This document shows, in pieces, positions 55,639 through 63,716 of a stretch of DNA of 64,000 nucleotides (positions are counted from its first letter, which is position 1; every line of letters begins with the position of its first letter). The notes under the pieces are model-generated. The model made no database searches and was not told the origin of the DNA. It worked only from the letters and a program-made list of their open reading frames with translations. The translations under genes were made by a program, and so were the position numbers. The stretch lies in the NCBI GenBank assembly GCA_964372115.1, contig CAYJPN010000020.1, positions 38,599 through 102,598 on the forward strand, written 5' to 3'. The DNA comes from CG2-30-36-16 sp964372115. GTDB taxonomy: Bacteria; Bacteroidota; Ignavibacteria; Ignavibacteriales; Ignavibacteriaceae.

Positions 55639-57162
55639 TTATTTAATTTCCAGAACATTAGGAGTAATTACTTGCTCAACAACTTTTTTGGCTGATGTCT
55701 TGGAAACATTTAAAAACGTACTGGGATAAACGCCAATCCATACAATAAAAATGAATATGGGAACAAGAACCAATATTTCTCTTTTATTCATATCCTTCAA
55801 ATCATGTAGCTTTTGATTTTTTACTTCGCCAAAAGCCACACGTTGATACATCCACAATAAATAAACAGCGGCAAAAATAACTCCCGAAGCTGCAAATACA
55901 GTATACCACCAGCTATTAAGCACAGGCGATTTGAACGCGCCCAGTAAAATTAAAAACTCGCCTATAAAACCATTTAACCCTGGTAAGCCAACAGATGATA
56001 ATGAAGCAAACATTAAAGCAGTCGCATAAATCGGGACTATTTTTGCTATCCCGCTGTAATCGGCTATTTCTCTCGTATGTGTTCTTTCGTAAATAATACC
56101 GACTAAAAGGAATAATGCGCCGGTAGACAAACCGTGGTTTACCATTTGTATCACAGCGCCCTGCATCGATTCCTGAGTCATTGCGAATATACCGAGAACA
56201 ACAAAACCAAGATGAGCAACAGATGAATACGCTACAAGTTTTTTCATATCCTTCTGAACCATCGCCACAAGTGCGCCGTAAATAATACCAATAACAGCAA
56301 GGATAGAGATAAAAGGTGCATACTTGATAGATGCCTGCGGAAAAAGGGGAAGACAAAAACGAACCAAACCATAAGTTCCCATTTTTAGAAGAACGCCGGC
56401 AAGAATAACACTGCCCGCCGTTGGCGCCTGAACGTGTGCATCGGGCAGCCAGGTATGAAGTGGAAATAATGGCACTTTTATAGCGAAGCTGAAGGCAAAT
56501 GCAAGGAACATGTAATTTTGAACTTCGGCAACAATTGAAGGCGCTGCGGAGTATAGTTCAACTAAATCGGTAGAAAAATGTCCGAGCGAATTAGATGCAT
56601 AAACTGCAAGCCAAATTATTGCAACAAGCATTAACAGCGAACCGAACATTGTGTAAATAAAAAACTTTACCGATGCATATATTCTTCTCTCGCCGCCCCA
56701 AATACCTATAATAAAATACATAGGTATAAGCATAGCTTCCCAGAAAATGTAGAATAAAAATAAGTCGAGCGAAGCAAAAACGCCGAGCATTCCAACTTCA
56801 AGCATCAGCATAAAAAATGTAAATTCTTTTATTTTTTTCCGGATACTTGACCAGCTTGATATTAATGTAAGCGGAGTTAAAAATGTTGTTAATAATATAA
56901 GGAGCATCGATATGCCATCGAAGCCGACTGTATAACTAATATTTAGGTTTTTTATCCAGCTATACTTTTCAACGAATTGAAATCCTGGGACTGCGTTGTT
57001 AAAACCGAAGTAAATAAACAGCGATATAACAAAGGCAACAAGCGAAATTGCTAAACCAAAATACCGGATTAGATTTGCGTTGTTCTTGGGCAACAGAAGT
57101 AAAACTAACCCGCCTGCAAGCGGAGTTAGTAAAAGTAGAGATATTAAAAAGTTATTTTCCAT
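55639..57162 (-). CDS. nuoM: NADH-quinone oxidoreductase subunit M
   Basis: Antiporter-like subunit of complex I with about 14 helices. FYIFWEAMLIPMYFIIG carries the pumping Glu, VPLFPLHTWLPDAHVQAPT the Lys helix region, and DMKKLVAYSSVAHLGFVVLG the second half. 507 residues is normal. It starts three bases after nuoL's stop. Together with NuoL and NuoN it forms the distal arm of the membrane domain. Confidence 0.96.
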   Translation of the reverse strand: MENNFLISLLLLTPLAGGLVLLLLPKNNANLIRYFGLAISLVAFVISLFIYFGFNNAVPGFQFVEKYSWIKNLNISYTVGFDGISMLLILLTTFLTPLTLISSWSSIRKKIKEFTFFMLMLEVGMLGVFASLDLFLFYIFWEAMLIPMYFIIGIWGGERRIYASVKFFIYTMFGSLLMLVAIIWLAVYASNSLGHFSTDLVELYSAAPSIVAEVQNYMFLAFAFSFAIKVPLFPLHTWLPDAHVQAPTAGSVILAGVLLKMGTYGLVRFCLPLFPQASIKYAPFISILAVIGIIYGALVAMVQKDMKKLVAYSSVAHLGFVVLGIFAMTQESMQGAVIQMVNHGLSTGALFLLVGIIYERTHTREIADYSGIAKIVPIYATALMFASLSSVGLPGLNGFIGEFLILLGAFKSPVLNSWWYTVFAASGVIFAAVYLLWMYQRVAFGEVKNQKLHDLKDMNKREILVLVPIFIFIVWIGVYPSTFLNVSKTSAKKVVEQVITPNVLEIK

Positions 57163-57165
57163 ATT

Positions 57166-59103
57166 TTATAGACTTAGTATAATCCAGAATAAAGCTGTGA
57201 CAATACCGAGCATCATTACTACGGCATAAAGTTGAGCAACACCGGTTTGCATTTTTCTAATAATTTCGGAAATAGAAGTAACAAAAGTTGCGGTTCCATT
57301 TACCAACCCATCAATAATTTTATTATCTGCAATCTTCCATAAAAATGATTCGGATGATTTTTTTATCGGGTTTATTACAACGGCATCGTATGCTTCATCT
57401 ACATAATATTTGTTTAAGAGAATTTTATAAAAGCCCGCAAATTTTTGCGATGTCTTTACTGCAATCGATGGTTTCTTCAAATAAACATAGCGCGCAAATA
57501 AAATTGACCCGACTGCGCCGACAACTGAAATAACCATCAACAATATTTCCTGGAAGTGGCTGTGAGAACCGTAAAATGACAATTTCATTTCAGCATTTTT
57601 AAATATTGGTCCCAACCAGGAGTGGAATAAATTTCCATGCTCACCTGAAAATATTTCAGGTATGCCGATAAAGCCTCCTACTATAGCCAGAAAAGCGAGG
57701 ATCATCAGTGGAACTGTCATCACTTTTGGTGACTCATGCGGATGTTTGTCGTGACCGAATCTTTCCTTTCCTTCAAATGTAAGGAAGTATAGCCTGAACA
57801 TATAAAACGCGGTCATCAAAGCTGTAAATGCGCCAACTATCCAGTAAAATAAACCACCATTTGCAAATGAGTACCAAAGTATTTCATCTTTGCTAAAGAA
57901 GCCCGATAAAATAGGAACGCCAGAAATAGCAAGTGCCGCTATTAAAAAGGTGAGCCCGGTATGAGGCATATATTTTTTTAATCCGCCGTAATGCTGTATG
58001 TTTTGTTCTTCATGCATTGCATGAATTACAGAACCTGCACCAAGGAACAATAATGCTTTAAAGAAAGCGTGAGTCATCACATGAAAAATACCGGCTGAAA
58101 AAGCGCCGACCCCAAGACCGAGAAACATATAACCGAGCTGACTAACAGTTGAATATGCTAAAACCTTTTTAATATCATTTTGCACAAGTCCAACTGTAGC
58201 TGCAAAAAAGGCAGTCAATAAACCGATTATTGCAACCAAAGTCATAATAGCAGGAGCAGAGGCAAAAATAATTGAACAACGCGCAACCATATAAACGCCT
58301 GCTGTTACCATTGTAGCTGCATGTATAAGTGCGGATACCGGTGTTGGGCCTGCCATCGCATCCGGGAGCCAAACGAATAACGGAATCTGTGCCGATTTGC
58401 CAGTTGCACCTATAAATAAGAAAAGCGCAATAAATGTAAAAACTGATTCACTGACACCGAAAGATGCCGCGCGTGAAAACACATCGTTAAAGTTTAGGCT
58501 GTTAAATGTCATGTAAATTAAAAACATGCCGAGCAAAAACCCGAAGTCGCCAATTCTATTTACAATAAAAGCTTTTTTGGCAGCATCACCGGTAGTGCCT
58601 TTTTCAAATTTTCTATCGTACCAAAAACCGATCAATAAATAAGAACAAAGACCTACCCCCTCCCAGCCAAGAAAAAGGAGTACGAAGTTATCAGCCATAA
58701 TTAAATTCATCATTGCAAATATGAATAAATTCATATACGCGAAGAAGCGCCAGAAACCTTTATCGCCATGCATGTAGCCGATAGAATAAACATGAATGAT
58801 AAAACCAACGCCGGTAACAATCAGCGCCATTGTTAATGAGAGCTGGTCGACCTGGTAAGCGATATTTACATTTAAACTTCCAACGTTCAGCCATGTAAAC
58901 AACGAAACAATTGTTTGTCTGCTATCGGCGGGTAATTTGAGGGTCTCGAAAAAAGCAAAAAGTACAATTAAAAAAGATAACCCGATGGTACCGCTGCCTA
59001 TTATTCCGATTATCTTTTCGTTTTTTATCTTGCTGCCGAAAACTCCGTTAATTAAAAAACCGAGCAATGGAAGTAAGATTGTAAGATAAATAAGTTGAAT
59101 CAT
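57166..59103 (-). CDS. nuoL: NADH-quinone oxidoreductase subunit L
   Basis: Largest antiporter-like subunit of complex I (645 residues) with the long C-terminal lateral helix. FLGWEGVGLCSYLLIGFWY has the pumping Glu, QIPLFVWLPDAMAGPTPVSAL the Lys region, and DIKKVLAYSTVSQLGYMFLG the conserved middle helix. The C-terminal extension ends in two hydrophobic segments. nuoK precedes it by 38 bases and nuoM follows after three. Confidence 0.97.
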   Translation of the reverse strand: MIQLIYLTILLPLLGFLINGVFGSKIKNEKIIGIIGSGTIGLSFLIVLFAFFETLKLPADSRQTIVSLFTWLNVGSLNVNIAYQVDQLSLTMALIVTGVGFIIHVYSIGYMHGDKGFWRFFAYMNLFIFAMMNLIMADNFVLLFLGWEGVGLCSYLLIGFWYDRKFEKGTTGDAAKKAFIVNRIGDFGFLLGMFLIYMTFNSLNFNDVFSRAASFGVSESVFTFIALFLFIGATGKSAQIPLFVWLPDAMAGPTPVSALIHAATMVTAGVYMVARCSIIFASAPAIMTLVAIIGLLTAFFAATVGLVQNDIKKVLAYSTVSQLGYMFLGLGVGAFSAGIFHVMTHAFFKALLFLGAGSVIHAMHEEQNIQHYGGLKKYMPHTGLTFLIAALAISGVPILSGFFSKDEILWYSFANGGLFYWIVGAFTALMTAFYMFRLYFLTFEGKERFGHDKHPHESPKVMTVPLMILAFLAIVGGFIGIPEIFSGEHGNLFHSWLGPIFKNAEMKLSFYGSHSHFQEILLMVISVVGAVGSILFARYVYLKKPSIAVKTSQKFAGFYKILLNKYYVDEAYDAVVINPIKKSSESFLWKIADNKIIDGLVNGTATFVTSISEIIRKMQTGVAQLYAVVMMLGIVTALFWIILSL

Positions 59104-59141
59104 ACTATTTTATTTACCGGTTAATTTCTGATTAATTTTCA

Positions 59142-59447
59142 TTACCATTTAAGAATGTTTACTTCATCAATATTAAGCGTTGTCTTGTTACGGTAAAGCG
59201 CAATGATAATTGCAAGCCCAACTGCTGCTTCAGCCGCGGCAACCGCCATTACAAAAAATACAAAAAGTTGTCCTAAAGTGTTTCCCATGTATGAAGAAAA
59301 AGCAACAAAAGTAAGATTTGCCGAATTAAGCATCAGCTCAATTGACATAAAAACAATGATTGCATTTCTTCTGGTTAACACGCCTACAACACCCACAATA
59401 AACATAAATGCGCTTAACGTGAGATAATATTCTATTGGTATTTGCAT
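59142..59447 (-). CDS. nuoK: NADH-quinone oxidoreductase subunit K
   Basis: Three-helix membrane subunit of 101 residues. The two buried glutamates needed for proton coupling are present: Glu37 in FMSIELMLNSANL and Glu73 in AVAAAEAAVGLAI. Located between nuoJ (six bases away) and nuoL. Its small size is normal for NuoK. Confidence 0.95.
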   Translation of the reverse strand: MQIPIEYYLTLSAFMFIVGVVGVLTRRNAIIVFMSIELMLNSANLTFVAFSSYMGNTLGQLFVFFVMAVAAAEAAVGLAIIIALYRNKTTLNIDEVNILKW

Positions 59448-59453
59448 ATTTTT

Positions 59454-59969
59454 TTATTCAAATTTCTTTTTAGCTAATACTAATGCGCCAATTGCCGCTG
59501 ATAAAAGCAAATAGCCAGCCGCTTCGAATGGCAAAATATAGTTTGTAAATAATTCCCTGCCAATCGACTCAATGGTCCCGGCATTAATACTTGCCGTAAC
59601 ATTACTGTCAACACTACCAGACGGTGCAGAGAAAAATATCATATAAACTAACTGGAGAAAAACAACACCGGCAACAAAAGATGCAATTATTTTTGTCATC
59701 GGGTTAGTAGAGAATATATTTCCTTCGTGTTCGGGCTTTAAAAGCATTATTACAAAAAGGAAAAGAACCATAATGGCTCCGGCGTACACAATTACCTGAG
59801 CGACAGCAATAAACTGCGCGTTAAGCAGCAGGTATAGTCCTGCAAGTGCAGCAAAATTCAACACAAGAAATAGCGCACTGATGATAGGGTTGGGTCGGGT
59901 AATCACCAACACCGATGTTACCGCCGCAACACCACCAAAGACTATAAACAAAATTATTTCTAATGACAT
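59454..59969 (-). CDS. nuoJ: NADH-quinone oxidoreductase subunit J
   Basis: Membrane subunit of complex I, 171 residues with five hydrophobic helices; helix 3 holds QVIVYAGAIMVLFLFVIMLL, the pi-bulge region of NuoJ with the conserved YAGAIMVLF. It is the first nuo gene of this cluster; nuoA to nuoI are not in the window. It starts 34 bases after the asnS stop. Confidence 0.94.
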   Translation of the reverse strand: MSLEIILFIVFGGVAAVTSVLVITRPNPIISALFLVLNFAALAGLYLLLNAQFIAVAQVIVYAGAIMVLFLFVIMLLKPEHEGNIFSTNPMTKIIASFVAGVVFLQLVYMIFFSAPSGSVDSNVTASINAGTIESIGRELFTNYILPFEAAGYLLLSAAIGALVLAKKKFE

Positions 59970-60003
59970 TATAAAATATCGGAATTATTTAATAAGTTAA
60001 TTA

Positions 60004-61299
60004 CTAAGGAGTAATTCTGTAAATCATTCTAGGAAAAGGAATGGTTTCGCGAATATGATCGAGTCCGCAAATCCATGAAACAGTTCTTTCCAATCCCAAA
60101 CCAAAACCGGAATGAGGAACGGAACCATATTTTCTCAAATCGAGATACCACTCAAATGCTTCCCTTGGAAGTTGATGATCTTCAATACGTTTTAATAGAG
60201 CGTCAAAATCATCCTCACGCTGGCTTCCGCCAATCACTTCTCCATAACCTTCCGGCGCCAGAACATCAACTGCAAGTGCAAGTTTTGGATTTTCCGGGTC
60301 GCGTTTCATATAAAATGCTTTTACTTCTGAGGGATAACGATGAACCATTACCGGCATATCAAACTCGTTGGAGATTATAGTTTCGTCAGCGCCGCCCAGA
60401 TCGTTGCCCCATTCAAAATCCACACCGTTTTTCTTCAATATTTCTATTGCTTCATCATAACTGATGCGCGGCAGCGGGCGTTTTACTTTTTGAAGTTTTG
60501 CAGTATCGCGCTCTAAAACTTTTAATTCTTCAGCCATCTCTGTTATAACAGTCTGAACAACGTATTCTAAAAATTCTTCAGCCAAATCCATGTTGTCATT
60601 TAAATCGTTAAATGCAACTTCCGGTTCAACCATCCAGAACTCGGTTAAATGACGGCGGGTTTTTGATTTTTCAGCGCGAAATGTTGGACCAAAAGTATAA
60701 ACCTTGCCCAATGCCATGGCACCGGCTTCTGCATAAAGCTGTCCCGACTGAGTTAGATAAGCTTTGCCGAGGTCAAAATAATTAGTTTCAAAAAGAGTAG
60801 ATGTTCCCTCACAGGCTGCGGGAGTTAAGATTGGCGGGTCCATCAATGTGAATCCTTTGTTATCAAAAAAATCACGTATTGCTTTAACTATCCGGTGCCT
60901 TATTTTTAAAATTGCGACTTGTTTACTGGAACGCAGCCAGAGGTGACGATGATCCATTAAAAATTCTGTGCCGTGTTCTTTTGGAGTTATGGGGTAATCA
61001 ACGGCTTCATTTATAACTTCAAGACCGGTCGCGTCAAGTTCGTATCCGCCCGGAGCTCTTGCTTCAACTTTAACTTTTCCGGTAACGGCAATTGATGACT
61101 CCTGACCGAGTTTATCGGCTAATTCAAAAATTTCGGGGGTTACATTTCCCTTAAAATAGATGCATTGTAAATACCCGCTGCCATCTCTTAAAACAATAAA
61201 TTTTATTTTTCCGCTTGAACGTTTGTTGTAAAGCCAACCTTTTACGGTAACTTCTTCACCAATATGTTTTCCCAGAGTACTTATTGAAATTTTATCCAT
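60004..61299 (-). CDS. asnS: Asparaginyl-tRNA synthetase
   Basis: Class IIb synthetase that charges tRNA-Asn. N-terminal OB-fold anticodon domain (about 1-100: GEEVTVKGWLYNKRSSGK), then class II motif 1 FFDNKGFTLMDPPIL, motif 2 TFGPTFRAEKSKTRRHLTEFWMVEPE-type (read FRAEKSKTRRHLTEFW) and motif 3 GFGLGLERTVSWICG. 431 residues. The sequence pattern separates it from AspRS, which carries a GAD insertion missing here. Presence of AsnRS means direct Asn-tRNA formation. No T-box is visible upstream. Confidence 0.94.
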   Translation of the reverse strand: MDKISISTLGKHIGEEVTVKGWLYNKRSSGKIKFIVLRDGSGYLQCIYFKGNVTPEIFELADKLGQESSIAVTGKVKVEARAPGGYELDATGLEVINEAVDYPITPKEHGTEFLMDHRHLWLRSSKQVAILKIRHRIVKAIRDFFDNKGFTLMDPPILTPAACEGTSTLFETNYFDLGKAYLTQSGQLYAEAGAMALGKVYTFGPTFRAEKSKTRRHLTEFWMVEPEVAFNDLNDNMDLAEEFLEYVVQTVITEMAEELKVLERDTAKLQKVKRPLPRISYDEAIEILKKNGVDFEWGNDLGGADETIISNEFDMPVMVHRYPSEVKAFYMKRDPENPKLALAVDVLAPEGYGEVIGGSQREDDFDALLKRIEDHQLPREAFEWYLDLRKYGSVPHSGFGLGLERTVSWICGLDHIRETIPFPRMIYRITP

Positions 61300-61620
61300 A
61301 ACTTTAAACTGTATTTGTAAAATTTAAGTGTCAAATATAAAGAGAGGTTGATATAAATGCAAAGAAACTATTTAATAACAAAACCATTATTTCTTCAAAA
61401 GCAACAAAAGAAAGGGCTATTCCTCACAACTAATATTTTCAACCTATTTACAGGCCGGAAAGTAAAAAATAAACCACAACCGGCAAATAATGTTTGAACT
61501 TTTTTTGCCCATTCTAAATAGTCAGCCTTAAAAACCCAAATTTATTTTTGTAGATAAATAACTCGATCTGAAAAAGAAATAATCGGTAATAAAAAAACCC
61601 AATATCCAATTTTCTTAGGG
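61300..61620. other. Gap between asnS and the repeat array
   Basis: AT-rich region leading into the cassette-like array. It contains one short plus-strand frame described separately. GCCGG near 61453 and CCGGC near 61479 could pair across a loop of about 20 bases, without a T-tract. No tRNA or T-box is seen. Confidence 0.4.
61357..61497 (+). CDS. Possible small protein, 46 residues
   Basis: An ATG with AGAGAGG nine bases before it opens a 46-codon frame ending TGA. The product is basic (many Lys, Gln, Asn), with a Phe/Leu-rich middle and no membrane segment. It is divergent from asnS and lies just outside the repeat array. The ribosome site is the main support; the frame is short and could be chance. 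Confidence 0.25.
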   Translation: MQRNYLITKPLFLQKQQKKGLFLTTNIFNLFTGRKVKNKPQPANNV

Positions 61621-62013
61621 CTAACGGCGTGTTAAATGTCAGTCCGTTAGCTAACAGACGGACAAGTTGTTAAAACACAACACCGTATTTTATTTTTGGA
61701 ATACATCCCGCTTCTAGCGGAAAAAAATTTCCGTCTAATTTTTACATACGCAAAAAGCAAGGGCTGTTTTTGTTCTTTCGAGATAGCTGCACCCGGTAAG
61801 AGTTAACACACTTCTAAAATGTACTATTAAAAATACAAGCCTCCGGGTTAAGTTGTTTGGAGTTTGCCCGCCATTTTGTTTGGCGGGGCTTAGTACATCC
61901 ATAGGCCCGGTTTCTTTGCGGCGACACCGGATTATCACATAGTGATGGCTATGCCATACCTCAGCGCAGTTTACCCCGTTTTTTTTCGGGGCTTGGCATG
62001 AATCCTTGTAACG
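61621..62013. repeat. Structured repeat copy 1 (cassette junction)
   Basis: First of three copies of a long interspersed repeat. Fixed blocks in order: ACGGCGTGTTA...; GACAAGTTGTTAAAACACA; the hairpin CCCGCTTCTAGCGG (here one base short of a full stem); ACATACGCAAAAAGCAAGGG at 61744-61763; and GGCATGAATCCTTGTAACG at 61995-62013. Between fixed blocks lie hairpins whose tips differ from copy 2, for example GTTAGCTAAC, GCCCGCC-loop-GGCGGGGC and CCCCG-loop-CGGGG. Length about 390 bases. Contains no supported gene. Confidence 0.8.
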
Positions 62014-62022
62014 TTATACCAC
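62012..62022. repeat. Left arm of inverted repeat flanking the 192-residue gene
   Basis: CGTTATACCAC here is the exact reverse complement of GTGGTATAACG at 62611-62621. The pair brackets the 192-residue gene closely, ending one base beyond its stop codon. The sequence differs from the pair around the neighbouring gene. Confidence 0.75.
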
Positions 62023-62023
62023 G

Positions 62024-62602
62024 TTATTTAATTTTTAGTAATAAAGTTTCTCCGAATAATTCTGCTAACCAAATTTGCTCAATCCGGTTCACAGTATGAA
62101 TTTTATTTGCAATATATTCTGCGACTTTATTCTCAACCTTATCTTCAAAATATGGAAGTAATAAAAAACAGTTAAAAGATTTTGATGAATGACCTATTAA
62201 CCATATGGGACAATTAATATAATTCTTTAATTTATTTTCAATTTTATCATTAATTCTTTCAATTGCGACAACTGCAAGATCTTCCATTAAATAAAGAGAA
62301 TGATTATTGTTTCTTTCTCTAATAGAATGCAAATGTGCTGAATTTTTAATATTTAAGTCTTCTTCTGAAGAGAGAAGATTCAGTTGCTCCACATTATTCC
62401 TAACCAACTCGAAAAGTTCTATAGCAATATATTTCCCATTTAATAAAACAATAAAATCTGGATTCTCACCAGTATAATTTGGGAATACGAGTTTCGCCTT
62501 TGAAGTTTCCAATATCTCAACACTTTCAAAAGTATCGGATTTTTCTTTATAAGCATTCACAAATTTTTGTAGAATCAACTTTTCTTGTTCTTTTTTTTTC
62601 AT
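62024..62602 (-). CDS. Cassette-borne protein, possible PD-(D/E)xK-like nuclease fold
   Basis: A 192-residue soluble protein with no signal. Residues 48-65 read PDFIVLLNGKYIAIELFE: a Pro-Asp, a hairpin and Glu62/Glu65, which resembles a restriction-endonuclease-like core, though the usual Lys is Phe. The rest is charged and helical (DKIENKLKNYINCPIWLIG). I do not recognise a family and the nuclease idea is inference. It is bracketed by an 11-base perfect inverted repeat and by copies of the structured repeat, and is more AT-rich by eye than the core genes, so it is probably a transferred cassette. Confidence 0.6.
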   Translation of the reverse strand: MKKKEQEKLILQKFVNAYKEKSDTFESVEILETSKAKLVFPNYTGENPDFIVLLNGKYIAIELFELVRNNVEQLNLLSSEEDLNIKNSAHLHSIRERNNNHSLYLMEDLAVVAIERINDKIENKLKNYINCPIWLIGHSSKSFNCFLLLPYFEDKVENKVAEYIANKIHTVNRIEQIWLAELFGETLLLKIK

Positions 62603-62610
62603 TTTTTTAA

Positions 62611-62621
62611 GTGGTATAACG
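62611..62621. repeat. Right arm of inverted repeat flanking the 192-residue gene
   Basis: GTGGTATAACG, reverse complement of the left arm at 62012-62022. It leads directly into copy 2 of the structured repeat (ACGGCGTGTTA). Confidence 0.75.
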
Positions 62622-62928
62622 GCGTGTTATCCGTCTGAGTCAGACAAGTTATTAAAACACAACACCGTAGTTAATTTTTTTTGAATCCATCCCGCTTCTA
62701 GCGGGAAAAAATATCCTTCTACTTTTTACATACGCAAAAAGCAAGGGTTGTTTTTCTTCTTTCGTGCACACTGCATCTCTCAAGTGTTAATCCATATACA
62801 AAATATCCTATTGTAAATGCAACAGTCTGGGTTAAGTCGCTTTGCGGCTTAGTCCATCCATAGACCCCGTTTCTTTGCGGGGGCACTGGATTATGCCCCG
62901 GCAACGCCTGGCATGAATCCTTGTAACG
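62619..62928. repeat. Structured repeat copy 2 (cassette junction)
   Basis: Second copy, about 310 bases, same block order as copy 1: ACGGCGTGTTATCC; a variable tip GTCTGA-G-TCAGAC; ACAAGTTATTAAAACACA; CCCGCTTCTAGCGGG; ACATACGCAAAAAGCAAGGG; GCTTAGTCCATCCATAG; CCCCG-TTTCTTTG-CGGGG; GGATTATGCC; and GGCATGAATCCTTGTAACG. The last two pair as a stem (GGATT-ATGCC with GGCAT-AATCC). A minus-strand frame of 72 codons runs through it but is repeat-derived. Confidence 0.8.
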
Positions 62929-62937
62929 TAAACACAC
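62927..62937. repeat. Left arm of inverted repeat flanking the PEGA gene
   Basis: CGTAAACACAC pairs at 9 of 11 positions with the reverse complement of GTGGGCTTACG at 63706-63716. It follows the fixed TTGTAA of repeat copy 2 in the same place as the arm next to the 192-residue gene, but with a different sequence. Confidence 0.55.
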
Positions 62938-62943
62938 GGAACT

Positions 62944-63681
62944 TTATAATTTAATAAACACAATACTTAAATTATTTAATACTTCTTGAATTACTTCTAT
63001 TCTATAAATTGTATTTGAATCAACTTTCATATAAATAATATCACGTTTAAATATAGGGATGGAAATTTCATTAAATGGTCCATTAAGATTTTCAGAAAAT
63101 CCCCAAATGCCTTTTGCAGAGAGTAAAGACTTATCCCAACCGGAACTTTTGTAAACAAGTGAAATTTTTCCATCGAAAATAATTTCTTCCTCATCACTTT
63201 TTAATTGGATTGTTGTAAATGATGGCGATTTATTTTCTGATGGAGTTGAAACAATAATTTTAGAGTCACTTTCTTGAATATTTAATGAATCAATGTCGGA
63301 AATATTTTTTTCTAAAAATACACCAGCATAATTATTATCAAAATTATACCAACTTCCAGTTGCAGCATCTATTATTACTGGGAATAAACCAAATATAATA
63401 TCTAAAATTATCCATTGACCTTCCACTGAACTTGAAAGAATAAAAGTTTTCTTTTCATATCCATCTTTCACAAATTCAATATAGTGTGTGTTTTTTGCAG
63501 AAAGTTTTATTTGTAAAGGTGTTTTCCCAAGCATTTGTCCATTAACATAAACTTTAGCGCCATTAGGCTCTGAAATTATATTAACTTCTTCATTTACACC
63601 TTTTAATAAAGATGCACAACCATCAAAGAATATAATTATTATTGCAAAAGAAATTATTACTATTATTAAATTATTCTTCAT
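62944..63681 (-). CDS. PEGA-domain lipoprotein
   Basis: A 245-residue lipoprotein: hydrophobic 4-20, then FDGC as lipobox with Cys22, which should be lipidated. Residues about 30-90 are a PEGA domain (NIISEPNGAKVYVNGQ, GKTPLQIKLSAKNTHYIEF), a beta-sandwich common in surface proteins. A second hydrophobic patch (IILDIIFGLFPVIIDAATG) follows, then a beta-rich tail without recognised family. It lies in the repeat array with its own flanking inverted repeats, and its AT content by eye is higher than that of core genes. Role unknown; such cassette lipoproteins are often surface-exposed. Confidence 0.75.
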   Translation of the reverse strand: MKNNLIIVIISFAIIIIFFDGCASLLKGVNEEVNIISEPNGAKVYVNGQMLGKTPLQIKLSAKNTHYIEFVKDGYEKKTFILSSSVEGQWIILDIIFGLFPVIIDAATGSWYNFDNNYAGVFLEKNISDIDSLNIQESDSKIIVSTPSENKSPSFTTIQLKSDEEEIIFDGKISLVYKSSGWDKSLLSAKGIWGFSENLNGPFNEISIPIFKRDIIYMKVDSNTIYRIEVIQEVLNNLSIVFIKL

Positions 63682-63705
63682 TAAAAATCCTTATTATTTT
63701 TTGTA

Positions 63706-63716
63706 GTGGGCTTACG
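63706..63716. repeat. Right arm of inverted repeat flanking the PEGA gene
   Basis: GTGGGCTTACG, imperfect reverse complement (9 of 11) of the arm at 62927-62937, leading into repeat copy 3. Confidence 0.55.

Noticed and set aside
55916..56356. 146-codon frame overlapping nuoM on the same strand
   Set aside because: Out-of-frame shadow of nuoM, rich in Cys, Tyr and Arg as expected of a shifted membrane gene.
61300..61360. T-box or tRNA-responsive leader before asnS
   Set aside because: No specifier stem or T-box sequence is visible and the leader is too short.
61735..61938. Minus-strand frame of 67 codons inside repeat copy 1
   Set aside because: Same reason as the frame in copy 2; repeat-derived, with no ribosome site and no conserved protein pattern.
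62719..62937. Minus-strand frame of 72 codons inside repeat copy 2
   Set aside because: Its end (LAFCVCK) is shared with a frame in copy 1 only because both lie in the repeat block GCAAAAAGCAAGGG; the rest does not align as protein and the sequence is explained by hairpins.
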